A stretch of DNA of 64,000 nucleotides, from assembly GCF_015207425.1 (NCBI RefSeq), contig NZ_JADEWZ010000018.1, positions 1-64,000 of the forward strand, in the 5' to 3' direction. The notes beneath the pieces were generated by a model. That model was not told where the DNA came from and ran no database searches. It saw nothing but the letters and a program-made list of their open reading frames with translations. Of this stretch, positions 7,323 through 15,018 are shown one piece after another (the first letter of the stretch is position 1; every line of letters begins with the position of its first letter). Origin of the DNA: Lusitaniella coriacea LEGE 07157 (GTDB lineage Bacteria > Cyanobacteriota > Cyanobacteriia > Cyanobacteriales > Spirulinaceae). The translations under genes and the position numbers were made by a program.

Positions 7323-9953
7323 ATGGCACTGTTTAAACGTCTCCGAACCTGGATTCACGCTCGGCAACTGGGGCGACAATCCACCGAACTCTACTACGTC
7401 CTCGCAGAAGCCTGTCTGATTGGATTGGTATCGGCACTCACCGCCCTATTCCTCGAACGAGGGATTGGTATCCTTGGCTCCCTGCGATTGCGCTTGGTTC
7501 AAGACTATGGCGTAATCATCTTGCCGATTTTTGGGCTGAGTTTGGGTCTTTTTGCCGGGTGGTTTGTGGAATTCTTCTCTCCCGCCGCCGCCGGAAGCGG
7601 CATTCCTCAAGTTAAAGCCGTTCTCGCCCAATTCCCTATTCCCCTTTCCCTGCGCGTTGTCGTTGTGAAACTGATTGGCACGATATTTGCCCTCGCAAGC
7701 GGTTTAGCCTTGGGACGCAGAGGGCCCACCGTCCATATTGGAGCGGCATTAGCCGCTCAATTGAGTCACTGGTTTCCCACCTCTCCCCAACATCGCCATC
7801 AAATCATTGCAGCAGGAGCCGCAGCAGGATTAGCAGCAGGATTTAACACCCCCATTGCTGGCGTACTTTTCGTTGTGGAAGAACTTTCGCGAGATATGTC
7901 GAGCGTCACCCTCGAAATTGCCATTCTCGCCTCCTTTACCGGTTCGATTGTCTCCCGCTTGTGGGGTTCGGCAGATTTGAATTTGACTCAAGAATTTTTT
8001 GAACACTCCGCCGAAACGCTATTCAATCCCCAGGAAATCCCTTTCTATCTGCTGTTGGGAATTTTGGCAGGTCTTTTGGGCAATTCCTTTAAATACAGCA
8101 TTCTTAAAAGTTTGGAGTTCTACCGCAATTTGAATGTTCCCATGTTTGCGCGGGTGGGACTGGCGGGGTTGGTGTCCGGTTCAATTGTCGCTTTTGCCCC
8201 GCCCATTCTCTTGGATAATGCGGGAATTCGAGATTTTTTCCTCACGGGAGATGTGGGGTGGCAAGAGGGAACCCTCGCTTTTGTTCTCTATTTCGTTCTG
8301 ACGCTGATTGCTTACGGTTCTGGCGCGCCGGGAGGATTGTTTTCCCCAACGCTTGTGCTGGGGGCGGCTTTGGGTTACTTAGTGGGGAATGGTGCCGCTT
8401 TGTTTTCGAGCAGTGCCGAACCGTCAACTTTTGCCCTAGTGGGGATGGCAGCGTTTTTCTCTGCGGTGGCTCGCGTTCCGGTAACCGCGATCGTCATTGT
8501 GTTTGAGATGACGACGGCGTTTAATTTAGTTCTGCCTTTGATGATTGGATCGGTCGTGGCGTATTTTATTGCGTCAACGTTTTCTCAGGGTTCTCTTTAC
8601 CAACGCTTGCTTGAAGCCAGTGGGATTCAATTGAGCGAAGAAGCAACGCCTCATGATTTGCTTTCTAATTTGACGGCGGCGGATGTAATGCAGCGACAGG
8701 TGGATACATTAGTTGCAGATATCACCCTCGATCGCGCCCTGCAACTTTTTTCAGAGATGCATCACGAAGGATTTCCCGTGGTGGAAGGACGGAAGTTGGT
8801 GGGGATGATTACCGTCGCGCAAACTAACTTGGCAAAACGCCGGGGACAATCGGGAGAAGCCACGGTGCGGGAGATCATGACCCCTCGACCGATTGCGGTG
8901 GACGATCGCGCAACCTTGGGTAATGTTCTCTATCTGATGGAGCGCTATCACTTGTCCCATTTGCCCGTGACAGAAGGCTCGCGGTTAATTGGCATTATTA
9001 CTCGCAGCGATATTATTCGGGCAGAAGCCAATCAATTGAGTCAGTCGATTTCCCAAGCGGACGCACAACCAGCACCCTCCTATTTGGTGTATCAAACGCG
9101 AGATCCTTCTGTGGGACGGGGGCGCATCCTTCTCCCCTTGGCGAATCCGGAAACCGCTCCCGCACTGGTGCAAATGGCTGCCGCGATCGCGAAAGAGCAA
9201 CAATACGAACTGGAATGCCTCTGCATTATTCTGGTTCCCAAGCACAGTCCCCCCGCTCAAACGGCAGTGAGAACGGGTCGCAGTCGCAGGTTGCTGCGTA
9301 AAGCACAGCGATTGGTCAAACAGTGGCAAATTCCCGTACATTGTCAAATTCGCGTGGCTCACCATGCTAGTCAAGCCATTCTCGAAACTATTGACGAACG
9401 CCATATTGACCTGCTTTTGATGGGGTGGAAAGGCATTACCTCAACGCCGGGACGCATCTTTGGCAGTACGGTGGATAGCACGATTCAAAAAGCTCCCTGC
9501 GATGTGGTTTTAGTGAAGCTGGGCGAGGGGGAATTTGCTTATCCCAATGATTATCACACCCCCTCTAACTGGATCGTCCCGATCGCGGGAGGTCCCAATG
9601 TTCGGCGTGCAATTCAATTGCTTCCGGCGTTTAAGTTACTGACGCGATCGCCCAAAATTCTAATGTGCAAAGTGTTCTCCCCCGATATTACGACCCCCGA
9701 TACGGTGGATTTGGAGAAGGTGACGGAGTTGATGGAAAAACGTCTAAAAATCCGCGCGATCGCGCTCCCGATCCGTTCTGAATCTGTTGCTGATGCCATC
9801 GTTCATCTGGCAAAAACGAAGAAATGCGATGCGATCCTGCTCGGTGCGAGTCGGGAAGGGTTATTGCAACAAGCAGTACGAGGCAATATTCCTGAAGCGA
9901 TTGCCAATGGCGTGAACTGCACTGTTATTCTTGTCCGCAGTACCCTCGATTAG
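7323..9953 (+). CDS. ClC chloride channel/transporter with CBS pair and two USP domains
   Basis: Residues 1 to about 430 form the ClC membrane domain, with the selectivity motifs GSGIP (91-95), GRRGPTVHIG (131-140) and GAPGGLFSPTL (334-344), and a Tyr in SLYQRLLE near 426. Two CBS domains follow (about 451-500 and 516-568), which usually bind adenine nucleotides and regulate gating. Two universal-stress-protein folds complete the C-terminus (about 600-735 and 748-875). This three-part architecture is known in cyanobacteria. Odd point: the external gating glutamate of GREGP is arginine here (R133), while the inner EE pair (186-187) is kept. That may favour channel-like over H+/Cl- exchange behaviour. 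The gene stands alone, convergent with psbK. Confidence 0.93.
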   Translation: MALFKRLRTWIHARQLGRQSTELYYVLAEACLIGLVSALTALFLERGIGILGSLRLRLVQDYGVIILPIFGLSLGLFAGWFVEFFSPAAAGSGIPQVKAVLAQFPIPLSLRVVVVKLIGTIFALASGLALGRRGPTVHIGAALAAQLSHWFPTSPQHRHQIIAAGAAAGLAAGFNTPIAGVLFVVEELSRDMSSVTLEIAILASFTGSIVSRLWGSADLNLTQEFFEHSAETLFNPQEIPFYLLLGILAGLLGNSFKYSILKSLEFYRNLNVPMFARVGLAGLVSGSIVAFAPPILLDNAGIRDFFLTGDVGWQEGTLAFVLYFVLTLIAYGSGAPGGLFSPTLVLGAALGYLVGNGAALFSSSAEPSTFALVGMAAFFSAVARVPVTAIVIVFEMTTAFNLVLPLMIGSVVAYFIASTFSQGSLYQRLLEASGIQLSEEATPHDLLSNLTAADVMQRQVDTLVADITLDRALQLFSEMHHEGFPVVEGRKLVGMITVAQTNLAKRRGQSGEATVREIMTPRPIAVDDRATLGNVLYLMERYHLSHLPVTEGSRLIGIITRSDIIRAEANQLSQSISQADAQPAPSYLVYQTRDPSVGRGRILLPLANPETAPALVQMAAAIAKEQQYELECLCIILVPKHSPPAQTAVRTGRSRRLLRKAQRLVKQWQIPVHCQIRVAHHASQAILETIDERHIDLLLMGWKGITSTPGRIFGSTVDSTIQKAPCDVVLVKLGEGEFAYPNDYHTPSNWIVPIAGGPNVRRAIQLLPAFKLLTRSPKILMCKVFSPDITTPDTVDLEKVTELMEKRLKIRAIALPIRSESVADAIVHLAKTKKCDAILLGASREGLLQQAVRGNIPEAIANGVNCTVILVRSTLD

Positions 9954-9975
9954 GAGCGGCGCGATCGTTGAAGAA

Positions 9976-10022
9976 GGACACCAACGAGAGAGAGGGTGTC
10001 CCAAACAAAACTTGCTTTTTTT
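9976..10022 (+). terminator. Possible weak terminator after the ClC gene
   Basis: Inverted repeat GGACACC (9976-9982) and GGTGTCC (9995-10001) flanks a 12-base loop, and a run of seven T follows at 10016-10022. The T run is about 14 bases from the stem, so it is a poor match to an intrinsic terminator. The position, 23 bases past the ClC stop and between convergent genes, favours the call. Confidence 0.35.
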
Positions 10023-10031
10023 AATCGCGTG

Positions 10032-10058
10032 CTGCGTTCGGCAGATCCCTTTGGGATC
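10032..10058. repeat. Two abutting hairpins (CTGC..GCAG and GATCCC-TTT-GGGATC)
   Basis: CTGC (10032-10035) pairs with GCAG (10041-10044). GATCCC (10044-10049) pairs with GGGATC (10053-10058) across a TTT loop. They share one base and lie 3 bp beyond the psbK stop codon. They could protect or end the psbK message, but no T tract follows on the minus strand. It looks like a dispersed cyanobacterial palindrome. Confidence 0.45.
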
Positions 10059-10061
10059 GCG

Positions 10062-10199
10062 TTATTTAAACCCAACTGCCGCTTGCCAAACGAACGCAAG
10101 TAACAGGAAAAAAAGTGGAATTAAGGGTAGAACGTCTACCAGTGGGTTAAAAATTGAGTAGGCTTCCGGCAATTTTGCCAACAGCATGGCTGCTTCCAT
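10062..10199 (-). CDS. psbK: Photosystem II reaction centre protein K
   Basis: This 45-codon gene encodes a precursor starting [17 protein letters not shown] and continuing [19 protein letters not shown] then VWQAAVGFK. It matches the PsbK family end to end. The mature protein begins at the lysine of KLPEAY after removal of a short leader. It has one membrane helix and sits at the periphery of the photosystem II core near CP43. GAAGG lies about 10 bases before the ATG on the minus strand. The gene is monocistronic and convergent with the ClC gene. This is the clearest marker that the host performs oxygenic photosynthesis. Confidence 0.95.
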   Translation of the reverse strand: MEAAMLLAKLPEAYSIFNPLVDVLPLIPLFFLLLAFVWQAAVGFK

Positions 10200-10536
10200 T
10201 TGATTAAGTTACCTTCGCAATACAGTGTTTTTATGATTGAGATAAATTTTAACATGGCACGAGCGCCCGACCGCGATCGATACCTCACCAGAGCGAGAAT
10301 TGCTAGATCTCTTCGATCTCGCGAATTTCTGCAAACTCTTTTTGAAGATCGGTGTAACTTTAATCATCTAGAATCAACATAAATGTTAAAATTCAATTAA
10401 ATCTACAGGAAAAGTCTAAAATTTTTGGTACTGCCTCATTCTTGGGAAAGTCGGCTTCCGGGTCGCGGTCAACCCGGCAATCCATAATAGTGGCGATGCA
10501 GAACAAAGGCTAAATATAGTTAAAGAGGACAGCAGC
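10200..10536. other. Intergenic region between psbK and the GNRP-repeat gene
   Basis: This region of about 340 bp must hold the divergent promoters of psbK (minus) and the next gene (plus). I see one stem, CCGGGT with ACCCGG around 10458-10478, with an 8-base spacer and no T tract. A GAGGAC ribosome-binding site lies about 8 bases before ATG 10537. A 60-codon open frame at 10200-10382 has no SD, no family resemblance and biased composition, and was not called. No known RNA motif was recognised. Confidence 0.4.
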
Positions 10537-10890
10537 ATGAGTGTAGACGCGATACAAAATAATGAAACCGAAGATTCTAAAGCGACATCAGAGAAAGGGG
10601 GATTGGTTCCAGCCTCCCAACCCGCCGGATTAGATCTTTATCAAACACCCCGGTTGCCCCAAAATCGCCCCATTGAGCAAAGTCACCTTAAAGTGGATCA
10701 TATGATCTTTGGCAATCGTCCCGTGATGAAGAGTGAGATGGATGTTAGCAATAGCATCGTTATTTCCGGTAATCGTCCAATTGCCAAGAGTCACTTAGCC
10801 GTTAGCGAGACCTATACTGTAATGGGCAATCGCCCCGTCGCCTCCAACGAAATTGAGGACATTAATACGCTGATTGGTTATCTCGACTAA
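10537..10890 (+). CDS. Small GNRP-repeat protein of unknown function
   Basis: The 117-residue acidic protein has about four tandem units of 20 residues built around N-R-P-[IV]: QNRPIEQSHLKVDHMIF, GNRPVMKSEMDVSNSIVIS, GNRPIAKSHLAVSETYTVM and GNRPVASNEIEDINTLIG. The first 40 residues are polar and probably disordered. There is no signal peptide, membrane segment or cysteine. I believe similar proteins occur in other cyanobacteria, but no function is known to me. A good SD (GAGGAC) supports expression. The regular alternation of hydrophobic residues suggests a small beta-solenoid or a stacked repeat. Confidence 0.7.
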   Translation: MSVDAIQNNETEDSKATSEKGGLVPASQPAGLDLYQTPRLPQNRPIEQSHLKVDHMIFGNRPVMKSEMDVSNSIVISGNRPIAKSHLAVSETYTVMGNRPVASNEIEDINTLIGYLD

Positions 10891-10967
10891 ATGCTTGGAA
10901 AAACTTAAAAAATAGTAGTGGGGTGAGGTGGAAAACCTGCCCCTTTTTATTCGTCTCAACTCTCGAT

Positions 10968-11555
10968 ATGACGCAAGTTTCCCAAACCAATTTTATTGAG
11001 GGCGCGATCGCGGGTAATGTTATTAGTTTCCCCACCGATACCGTCCCGGCTTTAGCCGTTCGTCCCGACAATGCCACCGCTATTTTCACCCTCAAACAGC
11101 GCGCGCCGGAAAAACCCTTAATTCTCATGGCAGCCGCTTGGCGAGATTTACAGCCCTATCTCACAGGCACTCCAGACGAATTTGCCACCTGGGAAGGGAT
11201 CGTTCAACGCTATTGGCCCGGTGCGCTCACCCTTGTTTTGCCCGCTTCTCCCTCTGTTCCCCCGGCAATGAATCCCCTCAATCCCGAAACTATTGGGGTT
11301 CGCGTTCCCAACTCAGATATTGCTCTGGCTCTCTTGGCAAAAACGGGCCCCCTTGCCACCACCAGTGCGAATCGTTCTGGGGAGTCTCCCCTAGAAACGA
11401 TGGCAGCTATTGAAGCAGCATTTGACGAGCGGGTTTTAATCCCTAACGATGTCCCAGGAGATATCAAACTCGGTAGCGGTTTGCCTTCTACTGTTGTGCG
11501 ATGGATGGAAGGGGAATGGACGGTTCTGCGCCAAGGGAGCGTAAGGCTTATATAG
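10968..11555 (+). CDS. Sua5/YciO/YrdC-family threonylcarbamoyl-AMP synthase
   Basis: The 195-residue protein is the single-domain YrdC type. This family makes L-threonylcarbamoyladenylate from threonine, bicarbonate and ATP for the t6A modification at position 37 of ANN-decoding tRNAs. Visible are the N-terminal FPTDTVPALAV, the KQRAPEKPLILM motif (family K-R-x6-[LI]), YWPGALTLVLPA and TTSANRSGESP. The start was taken at ATG 10968; an upstream GTG (10923) would add a non-conserved leader. The Sua5 extra domain is absent. Confidence in the family is high, but exact cellular activity (TsaC against YciO) is inferred. Confidence 0.88.
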   Translation: MTQVSQTNFIEGAIAGNVISFPTDTVPALAVRPDNATAIFTLKQRAPEKPLILMAAAWRDLQPYLTGTPDEFATWEGIVQRYWPGALTLVLPASPSVPPAMNPLNPETIGVRVPNSDIALALLAKTGPLATTSANRSGESPLETMAAIEAAFDERVLIPNDVPGDIKLGSGLPSTVVRWMEGEWTVLRQGSVRLI

Positions 11556-11601
11556 CGTTGACTTTAGGACGTGGAACTGGACGCGATCGTAAAAGGGAAG
11601 A

Positions 11602-11638
11602 GGGAAATAGGGAATAGGGAATAGGGAATAGGGAACAG
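11602..11638. repeat. Heptanucleotide tandem repeat (GGGAATA)n
   Basis: Four to five successive copies of a 7-base unit, with slight variation at both ends (GGGAAATA first, GGGAACA last). These short tandemly repeated sequences are a known feature of many cyanobacterial genomes and lie between genes. Two further copies occur near 63728-63744. Confidence 0.8.
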
Positions 11639-11690
11639 GTTTTTTCAGTTATCAATCATTCAGTCATCACTGTGTCACCGTGTCACCGCT

Positions 11691-11827
11691 AGGTCGGCTT
11701 GCGTCCTCTGAGGAGGTGGCGACATTCGACGGGGCGTACAGGGTTTCGAGGAAACCTCGAAACACAGCCCCTCAGTTTTCCTCGAATGCTTGTGACCGCC
11801 GTAGAAACCTCAGAGACGTTCCGACCT
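11691..11827. repeat. 137-bp inverted-repeat element (MITE- or REP-like)
   Basis: The ends are imperfect inverted repeats: 11691-11713 (AGGTCGG...CTCTGAGG) against 11808-11827 (CCTCAGAG...CCGACCT). In the centre is a perfect 9-bp stem, GTTTCGAGG-AAA-CCTCGAAAC (11743-11763), which is itself flanked by GGGGC (11731-11735) and GCCCC (11767-11771). The whole folds into one long hairpin on either strand. No credible ORF is inside. A non-autonomous mobile element or a structured regulatory RNA are both possible. Confidence 0.55.
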
Positions 11828-12010
11828 CTCCCATTCTCCGTGTCTCTCACCGCGTCCCCGTTTCTCCCGGTCACTGAGCGTGTCGAAGTGCCGTGTCCCA
11901 AAAAAACTTCCCCAGCTTCCTCAGCCTCCCTAGCTTCCCCTTCACCGCGTCTCCCCATCCCCGTGTCACTTAAACTTATCCCTTGATTCAACAACACACC
12001 CGTGAAACTT

Positions 12011-12050
12011 ATTGGGGAATCCCCGTCTCTTTAGAGCGGGGAGTAGTCAA
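12011..12050 (+). mobile_element. Remnant right end of an IS200/IS605-type element
   Basis: The stretch GGGGAATCCCCGTCTC, TTTAGA, GCGGGGAG, TAGTCAA has the shape of the 3' end of cyanobacterial IS200/IS605 elements: a short palindrome CCCCGTC..GCGGGG close to a TCAA end. In these elements it also forms the end of the TnpB guide-RNA scaffold. No tnpA or tnpB coding sequence is nearby. It ends exactly where the stop codon of the next minus-strand gene begins. The 180 bp before it is C-rich low-complexity DNA with no feature I can name. Confidence 0.45.
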
Positions 12051-13460
12051 TTACTCGGAAGTGCGGCTTGAGTTGAGGTGGCGGCACAGGATTCGGGCAA
12101 ATAGGCTCGTGCTGGTGGGCGTTTTTCGGGTTTGGGTTGCGGTTTGAGCGTCATCGATCGCGCGATCGATTTGTTCTTCTAGTAAAACTTCAAGCTCTCG
12201 ATTGAGCGCGTACAGGCGTTCGGGAGCGGTGTAAGCTTTCGCCAGTTTGAGGACGCGATCGCGCAACAAAACCAACAACTGCTGTCGAACATCCGCGCGA
12301 AAGGCTTTCAATTTCAGCAAGCGAGCCACTTGATACTGCGCCTTCAACCCCACTTCCTTCGCAATGTCACTCATAATTCGATCTTCGCAGTGAAATAGGT
12401 GCAATGCTGTCAGAAAGTTTTTCGCTTTTCCCGGTTCTCGACACTGCAATTTTTGGAATCGCGTCGTTGCAACGCTCGCTAGGGAGTCTTCTAAGGCATT
12501 CAGAAATTCCTTGCGGTAGGACTGCAAAAATTCTCCCGGTCGATCTTCAGCGTCCTTGAGGGGGTTAGAAGTGGCCGCAGACCGTTGTTCAACAAAGGAT
12601 ACGCGCTCCTCCTGGGACTTATCGAGGGATTCTGTCATCAACGTTCCCCCGCGAACGTGAATGCGGTAGCTTCGCAGGCGCGTCGCAATGGTTTGGAGTT
12701 GAGTGGTAATGTCTTCTGGATCGATGGGAGAGGGAAGCAAAGCTGCCATGCGTTCGAGTTGAGAGACGCTAGGAGGCTTACATCGGCGCGTTCCTCGATG
12801 GGAGCGCTGCCGCCGCTCCAAAAGGCGATCGGCGCGGTAGATCGCGTGATAAGCGGTCAGAAGGGCTTTTCCGCACTGGATTTCTAGGTCGGTACAGCGA
12901 TGAAAGTCTCGGAAAATTCGTTCGAGTTGCTGGGAATTCGTATCGTTGAGAATTGCCCAATCGCCGATCAGATAAACGCCACACTCTAGCAGGAAATGGT
13001 TTAACTCGGAATGGTGTTTGACGCGGAGATTCGTCCAAGTGGACAAGCTTCCCTGTTTGGGTTTAAAGCTTTGCAGGACGCTTTGAGCAAAGGTTTGGTA
13101 GGTAGATGGAGTCGGAATTGTTCCATCATCATCCAAGACAAAAGGGAGCAAATCGGAGGCGCGAAATCCATGATGGCTGCCGAATTGCACTTCAAGATGC
13201 GTGCAGGCGCGATCGCTCTGCCAAGAAATAAAACACAGTAAACAGCGTTCGGCAAGATTTTTTTTCTCTGTTTCTGGCGAGTTCGCGCGAACCCACTCTA
13301 ACAGTTGCCGTTGAATTGGAGCGTTGGGAACATTGCTTTGGGGAGAGATTTGGGGAAATGCGGAGAAAAAGAAGGATTTTGCTGCTGCAATTTCTACAAT
13401 TCTGCGCGCGCCTGTCCCGTTGATGGCGACTAATTGGTAATAGTGGAAAGCAGCCCCCAT
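12051..13460 (-). CDS. Conserved cyanobacterial protein of unknown function, sigma-region-4-like C-terminus
   Basis: The 469-residue protein has no signal peptide or membrane segment. The N-terminal half contains LLEWVRANSPETEKKNLAER, then CLLCFISWQSDRACTHLEVQ, and FGSHHGFRASDLLPFVLDDD. The central part is rich in Arg and polar residues. Near residues 370-410 the segment IMSDIAKEVGLKAQYQVARL with LKLKAFRADV looks like a helix-turn-helix of the sigma-region-4 type, which suggests nucleic-acid binding. I recall similar cyanobacterial hypothetical proteins but no assigned role. The stop codon abuts the IS200/IS605-like end. GC and HIP1 content are core-like, so this is probably a resident gene. 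Confidence 0.75.
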   Translation of the reverse strand: MGAAFHYYQLVAINGTGARRIVEIAAAKSFFFSAFPQISPQSNVPNAPIQRQLLEWVRANSPETEKKNLAERCLLCFISWQSDRACTHLEVQFGSHHGFRASDLLPFVLDDDGTIPTPSTYQTFAQSVLQSFKPKQGSLSTWTNLRVKHHSELNHFLLECGVYLIGDWAILNDTNSQQLERIFRDFHRCTDLEIQCGKALLTAYHAIYRADRLLERRQRSHRGTRRCKPPSVSQLERMAALLPSPIDPEDITTQLQTIATRLRSYRIHVRGGTLMTESLDKSQEERVSFVEQRSAATSNPLKDAEDRPGEFLQSYRKEFLNALEDSLASVATTRFQKLQCREPGKAKNFLTALHLFHCEDRIMSDIAKEVGLKAQYQVARLLKLKAFRADVRQQLLVLLRDRVLKLAKAYTAPERLYALNRELEVLLEEQIDRAIDDAQTATQTRKTPTSTSLFARILCRHLNSSRTSE

Positions 13461-13767
13461 AAGCGATTTAAATTGAAATTACGTGTCCGGCAGTTAAGAA
13501 AAAATTGAAAAGCGTTTTCTGCCTAACCTTTTAAATCCCCGCAGACTTAAAGAAAATGGTTAGGTTGAGATGCAACCTTAATACTATAGTAAGCACTCAG
13601 GGATTGGTCGTCAGTCGCCTGTAAGAAAACTTGCTATTTCGAGCTTTTGGCTTTGTGAAATCTCCTAAGCCTCCGCGATCGCGCGCCTTCTTTCTTTAGT
13701 GAGAGAGCAATCGATTCAGTTAGATTAGAATAGTAAGGTTGTCTACAAATCGGATTAAGCAAATAGT
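13461..13767. promoter_or_regulatory. Divergent intergenic region upstream of rpmF
   Basis: These 307 bp separate the unknown minus-strand gene from rpmF. A TACTAT box near 13583 and AT-rich DNA around 13720-13767 could be promoter elements, but the match is only general. One HIP1 site is present near 13676. No RNA gene is recognised. Confidence 0.3.
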
Positions 13768-13947
13768 ATGGCAGTCCCTAAGAAGAAAACCTCAAAATCA
13801 AAGCGCGATAAGCGCAAAGCGACTTGGAAGCGAAAAGCCGCACTGCAAGCACAACGAGCATTATCTCTGGGTAAATCGGTGTTAACCGGACGTTCTAACA
13901 GCTTTTACTATCCAACGGACGAGGACGAAGAGGACGACGAAGAGTAA
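13768..13947 (+). CDS. rpmF: 50S ribosomal protein L32
   Basis: This 59-codon gene begins [20 protein letters not shown], the standard N-terminus of bacterial and plastid L32, followed by [17 protein letters not shown]. The basic N-terminal half binds 23S rRNA. The C-terminal tail is unusually acidic (DEDEEDDEE). Zinc-binding cysteines found in some L32 proteins are absent, as is common in cyanobacteria. It is followed after 75 bp by the sulfite-oxidase-like gene. Confidence 0.95.
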   Translation: MAVPKKKTSKSKRDKRKATWKRKAALQAQRALSLGKSVLTGRSNSFYYPTDEDEEDDEE

Positions 13948-14022
13948 CCTGGGAATAGGTGAGAGCTGCTCCCTATCTTTGGAGTGGCTTCTCGATTCGT
14001 TCTTTCTCATTCCTTGCAACTC

Positions 14023-14616
14023 ATGCCCGGTAAGTCTTTCTATAAAGCCAATCCAGAACAGCGCGACCGCGTGCCGCCCGGTCAATACCTAACCAATGGC
14101 TTTCCCGTCCTCACCTACGGACAAACCCCTGTTGTCGATTCCAAAGCCTGGGAGTTACGAGTTTGGGGTTTGGCAACGCCAAAAACCTTCAGTTGGTCGG
14201 AAATGATGGAGTTTCCCCAACAGGAATTTACTAAGGATTTTCACTGCGTGACGCGCTGGTCAAAACTAGATGTTCAGTGGACGGGGATTAAAATCGCCGA
14301 TTTTATGGAACGGGTTGAACTCGACCCCAAAGCCACCCACGTCCTACAGCATTGCTATGGCGATTACACGACGAATCTTTCTCTTGAAGATTTTGTTCGG
14401 GAAGAGAACTTTTTTGCCTTTCGGCTGTTCGGCGAACCCCTCCCCGCAGAACACGGCGGTCCGATGCGAACGGTTGTGCCTCATCTCTATGCTTGGAAGA
14501 GTGCAAAATGGATTAATGGTTTGGAATTCCGCGATCGCGAAGAGTTAGGATTTTGGGAGCGCAACGGCTACCATCGTCGCGGAGAACCCTGGTCAGAAGA
14601 GCGTTACAGCTACTGA
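14023..14616 (+). CDS. Sulfite-oxidase-like molybdopterin protein
   Basis: The 197-residue protein carries the oxidoreductase molybdopterin-binding fold of sulfite oxidase and YedY/MsrP. The segment TKDFHCVTRWSKLDVQWTG holds the conserved Cys that ligates molybdenum, followed by AEHGGPMRTVVPHLYAWKSA and KWINGLEF, both typical of the family. There is no Tat signal and no cytochrome or dimerisation domain, so it is the small cytoplasmic type. The substrate is not known; sulfite or an organic S- or N-oxide are possible. ATG 14023 was chosen. An upstream GTG (13984) adds a leader without family features. Confidence 0.85.
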   Translation: MPGKSFYKANPEQRDRVPPGQYLTNGFPVLTYGQTPVVDSKAWELRVWGLATPKTFSWSEMMEFPQQEFTKDFHCVTRWSKLDVQWTGIKIADFMERVELDPKATHVLQHCYGDYTTNLSLEDFVREENFFAFRLFGEPLPAEHGGPMRTVVPHLYAWKSAKWINGLEFRDREELGFWERNGYHRRGEPWSEERYSY

Positions 14617-14621
14617 TTTCA

Positions 14622-14693
14622 AGCCGATGATGAGATTTGAACTCACGACCGCTCGATTACGAATCGAGTGCTCTACCACTGAGCTACATCGGC
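14622..14693 (-). tRNA. tRNA-Thr (anticodon CGT)
   Basis: The minus strand reads as a full cloverleaf of 72 bases. The acceptor stem is GCCGATG paired with CATCGGC. The D arm is GCTCAGTGGTAGAGC. The anticodon stem is CTCGA/TCGAG with loop TTCGTAA. The T arm contains GTTCAAATC. The anticodon CGT reads ACG threonine codons. CCA is not encoded. It lies close behind the sulfite-oxidase-like gene, in convergent orientation. Confidence 0.95.
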
Positions 14694-15018
14694 ATTGCAG
14701 TTGTGTATTATAGCGCAAATTTTCCCGACGCGCTTATTTAACCTTCCTCAATCCTTCCCATCTTTTTCACAATCTTCCTATCAAATGATAGATCGATAGG
14801 ATTCAAAATTGCGATAAATCGTGCCAGAATTTCATGAAATTTAGCTTTTTCCTTGAAAAATATTACATTATTACTGCATCGACGAATTTTTAATAAATAA
14901 TAGAAGAAGGAGACAATTGTTGTCCGGCAGATCGACCGTTTCCTAAGACACTTGTGAGGAGATTGAACCGGACGACCATTTTCTTTTTTTTTTGCGAGCG
15001 ATAGCTCGTTATGAATCT
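14694..15018. other. AT-rich intergenic region with poly-T tract before the pentapeptide gene
   Basis: This region of about 325 bp holds the promoters of tRNA-Thr (minus) and the next gene (plus). A long poly-T tract (TTTTCTTTTTTTTTT, about 14979-14993) sits next to the possible TTG start at 14992. GTGAGGAG at 14954-14961 looks like a ribosome-binding site, but the TTG it would serve (14963) is in another frame. A slippage-prone start or a sequencing indel is possible. Nothing else was recognised. Confidence 0.4.

Noticed and set aside
10200-10382. 60-codon plus-strand frame between psbK and the GNRP gene
   Set aside because: No SD, Arg-rich random-looking sequence, overlaps the psbK promoter region.
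10458-10478. CCGGGT/ACCCGG stem as a riboswitch or Yfr-type small RNA
   Set aside because: No conserved core of a known riboswitch or the Yfr1 motif was seen and no terminator follows.
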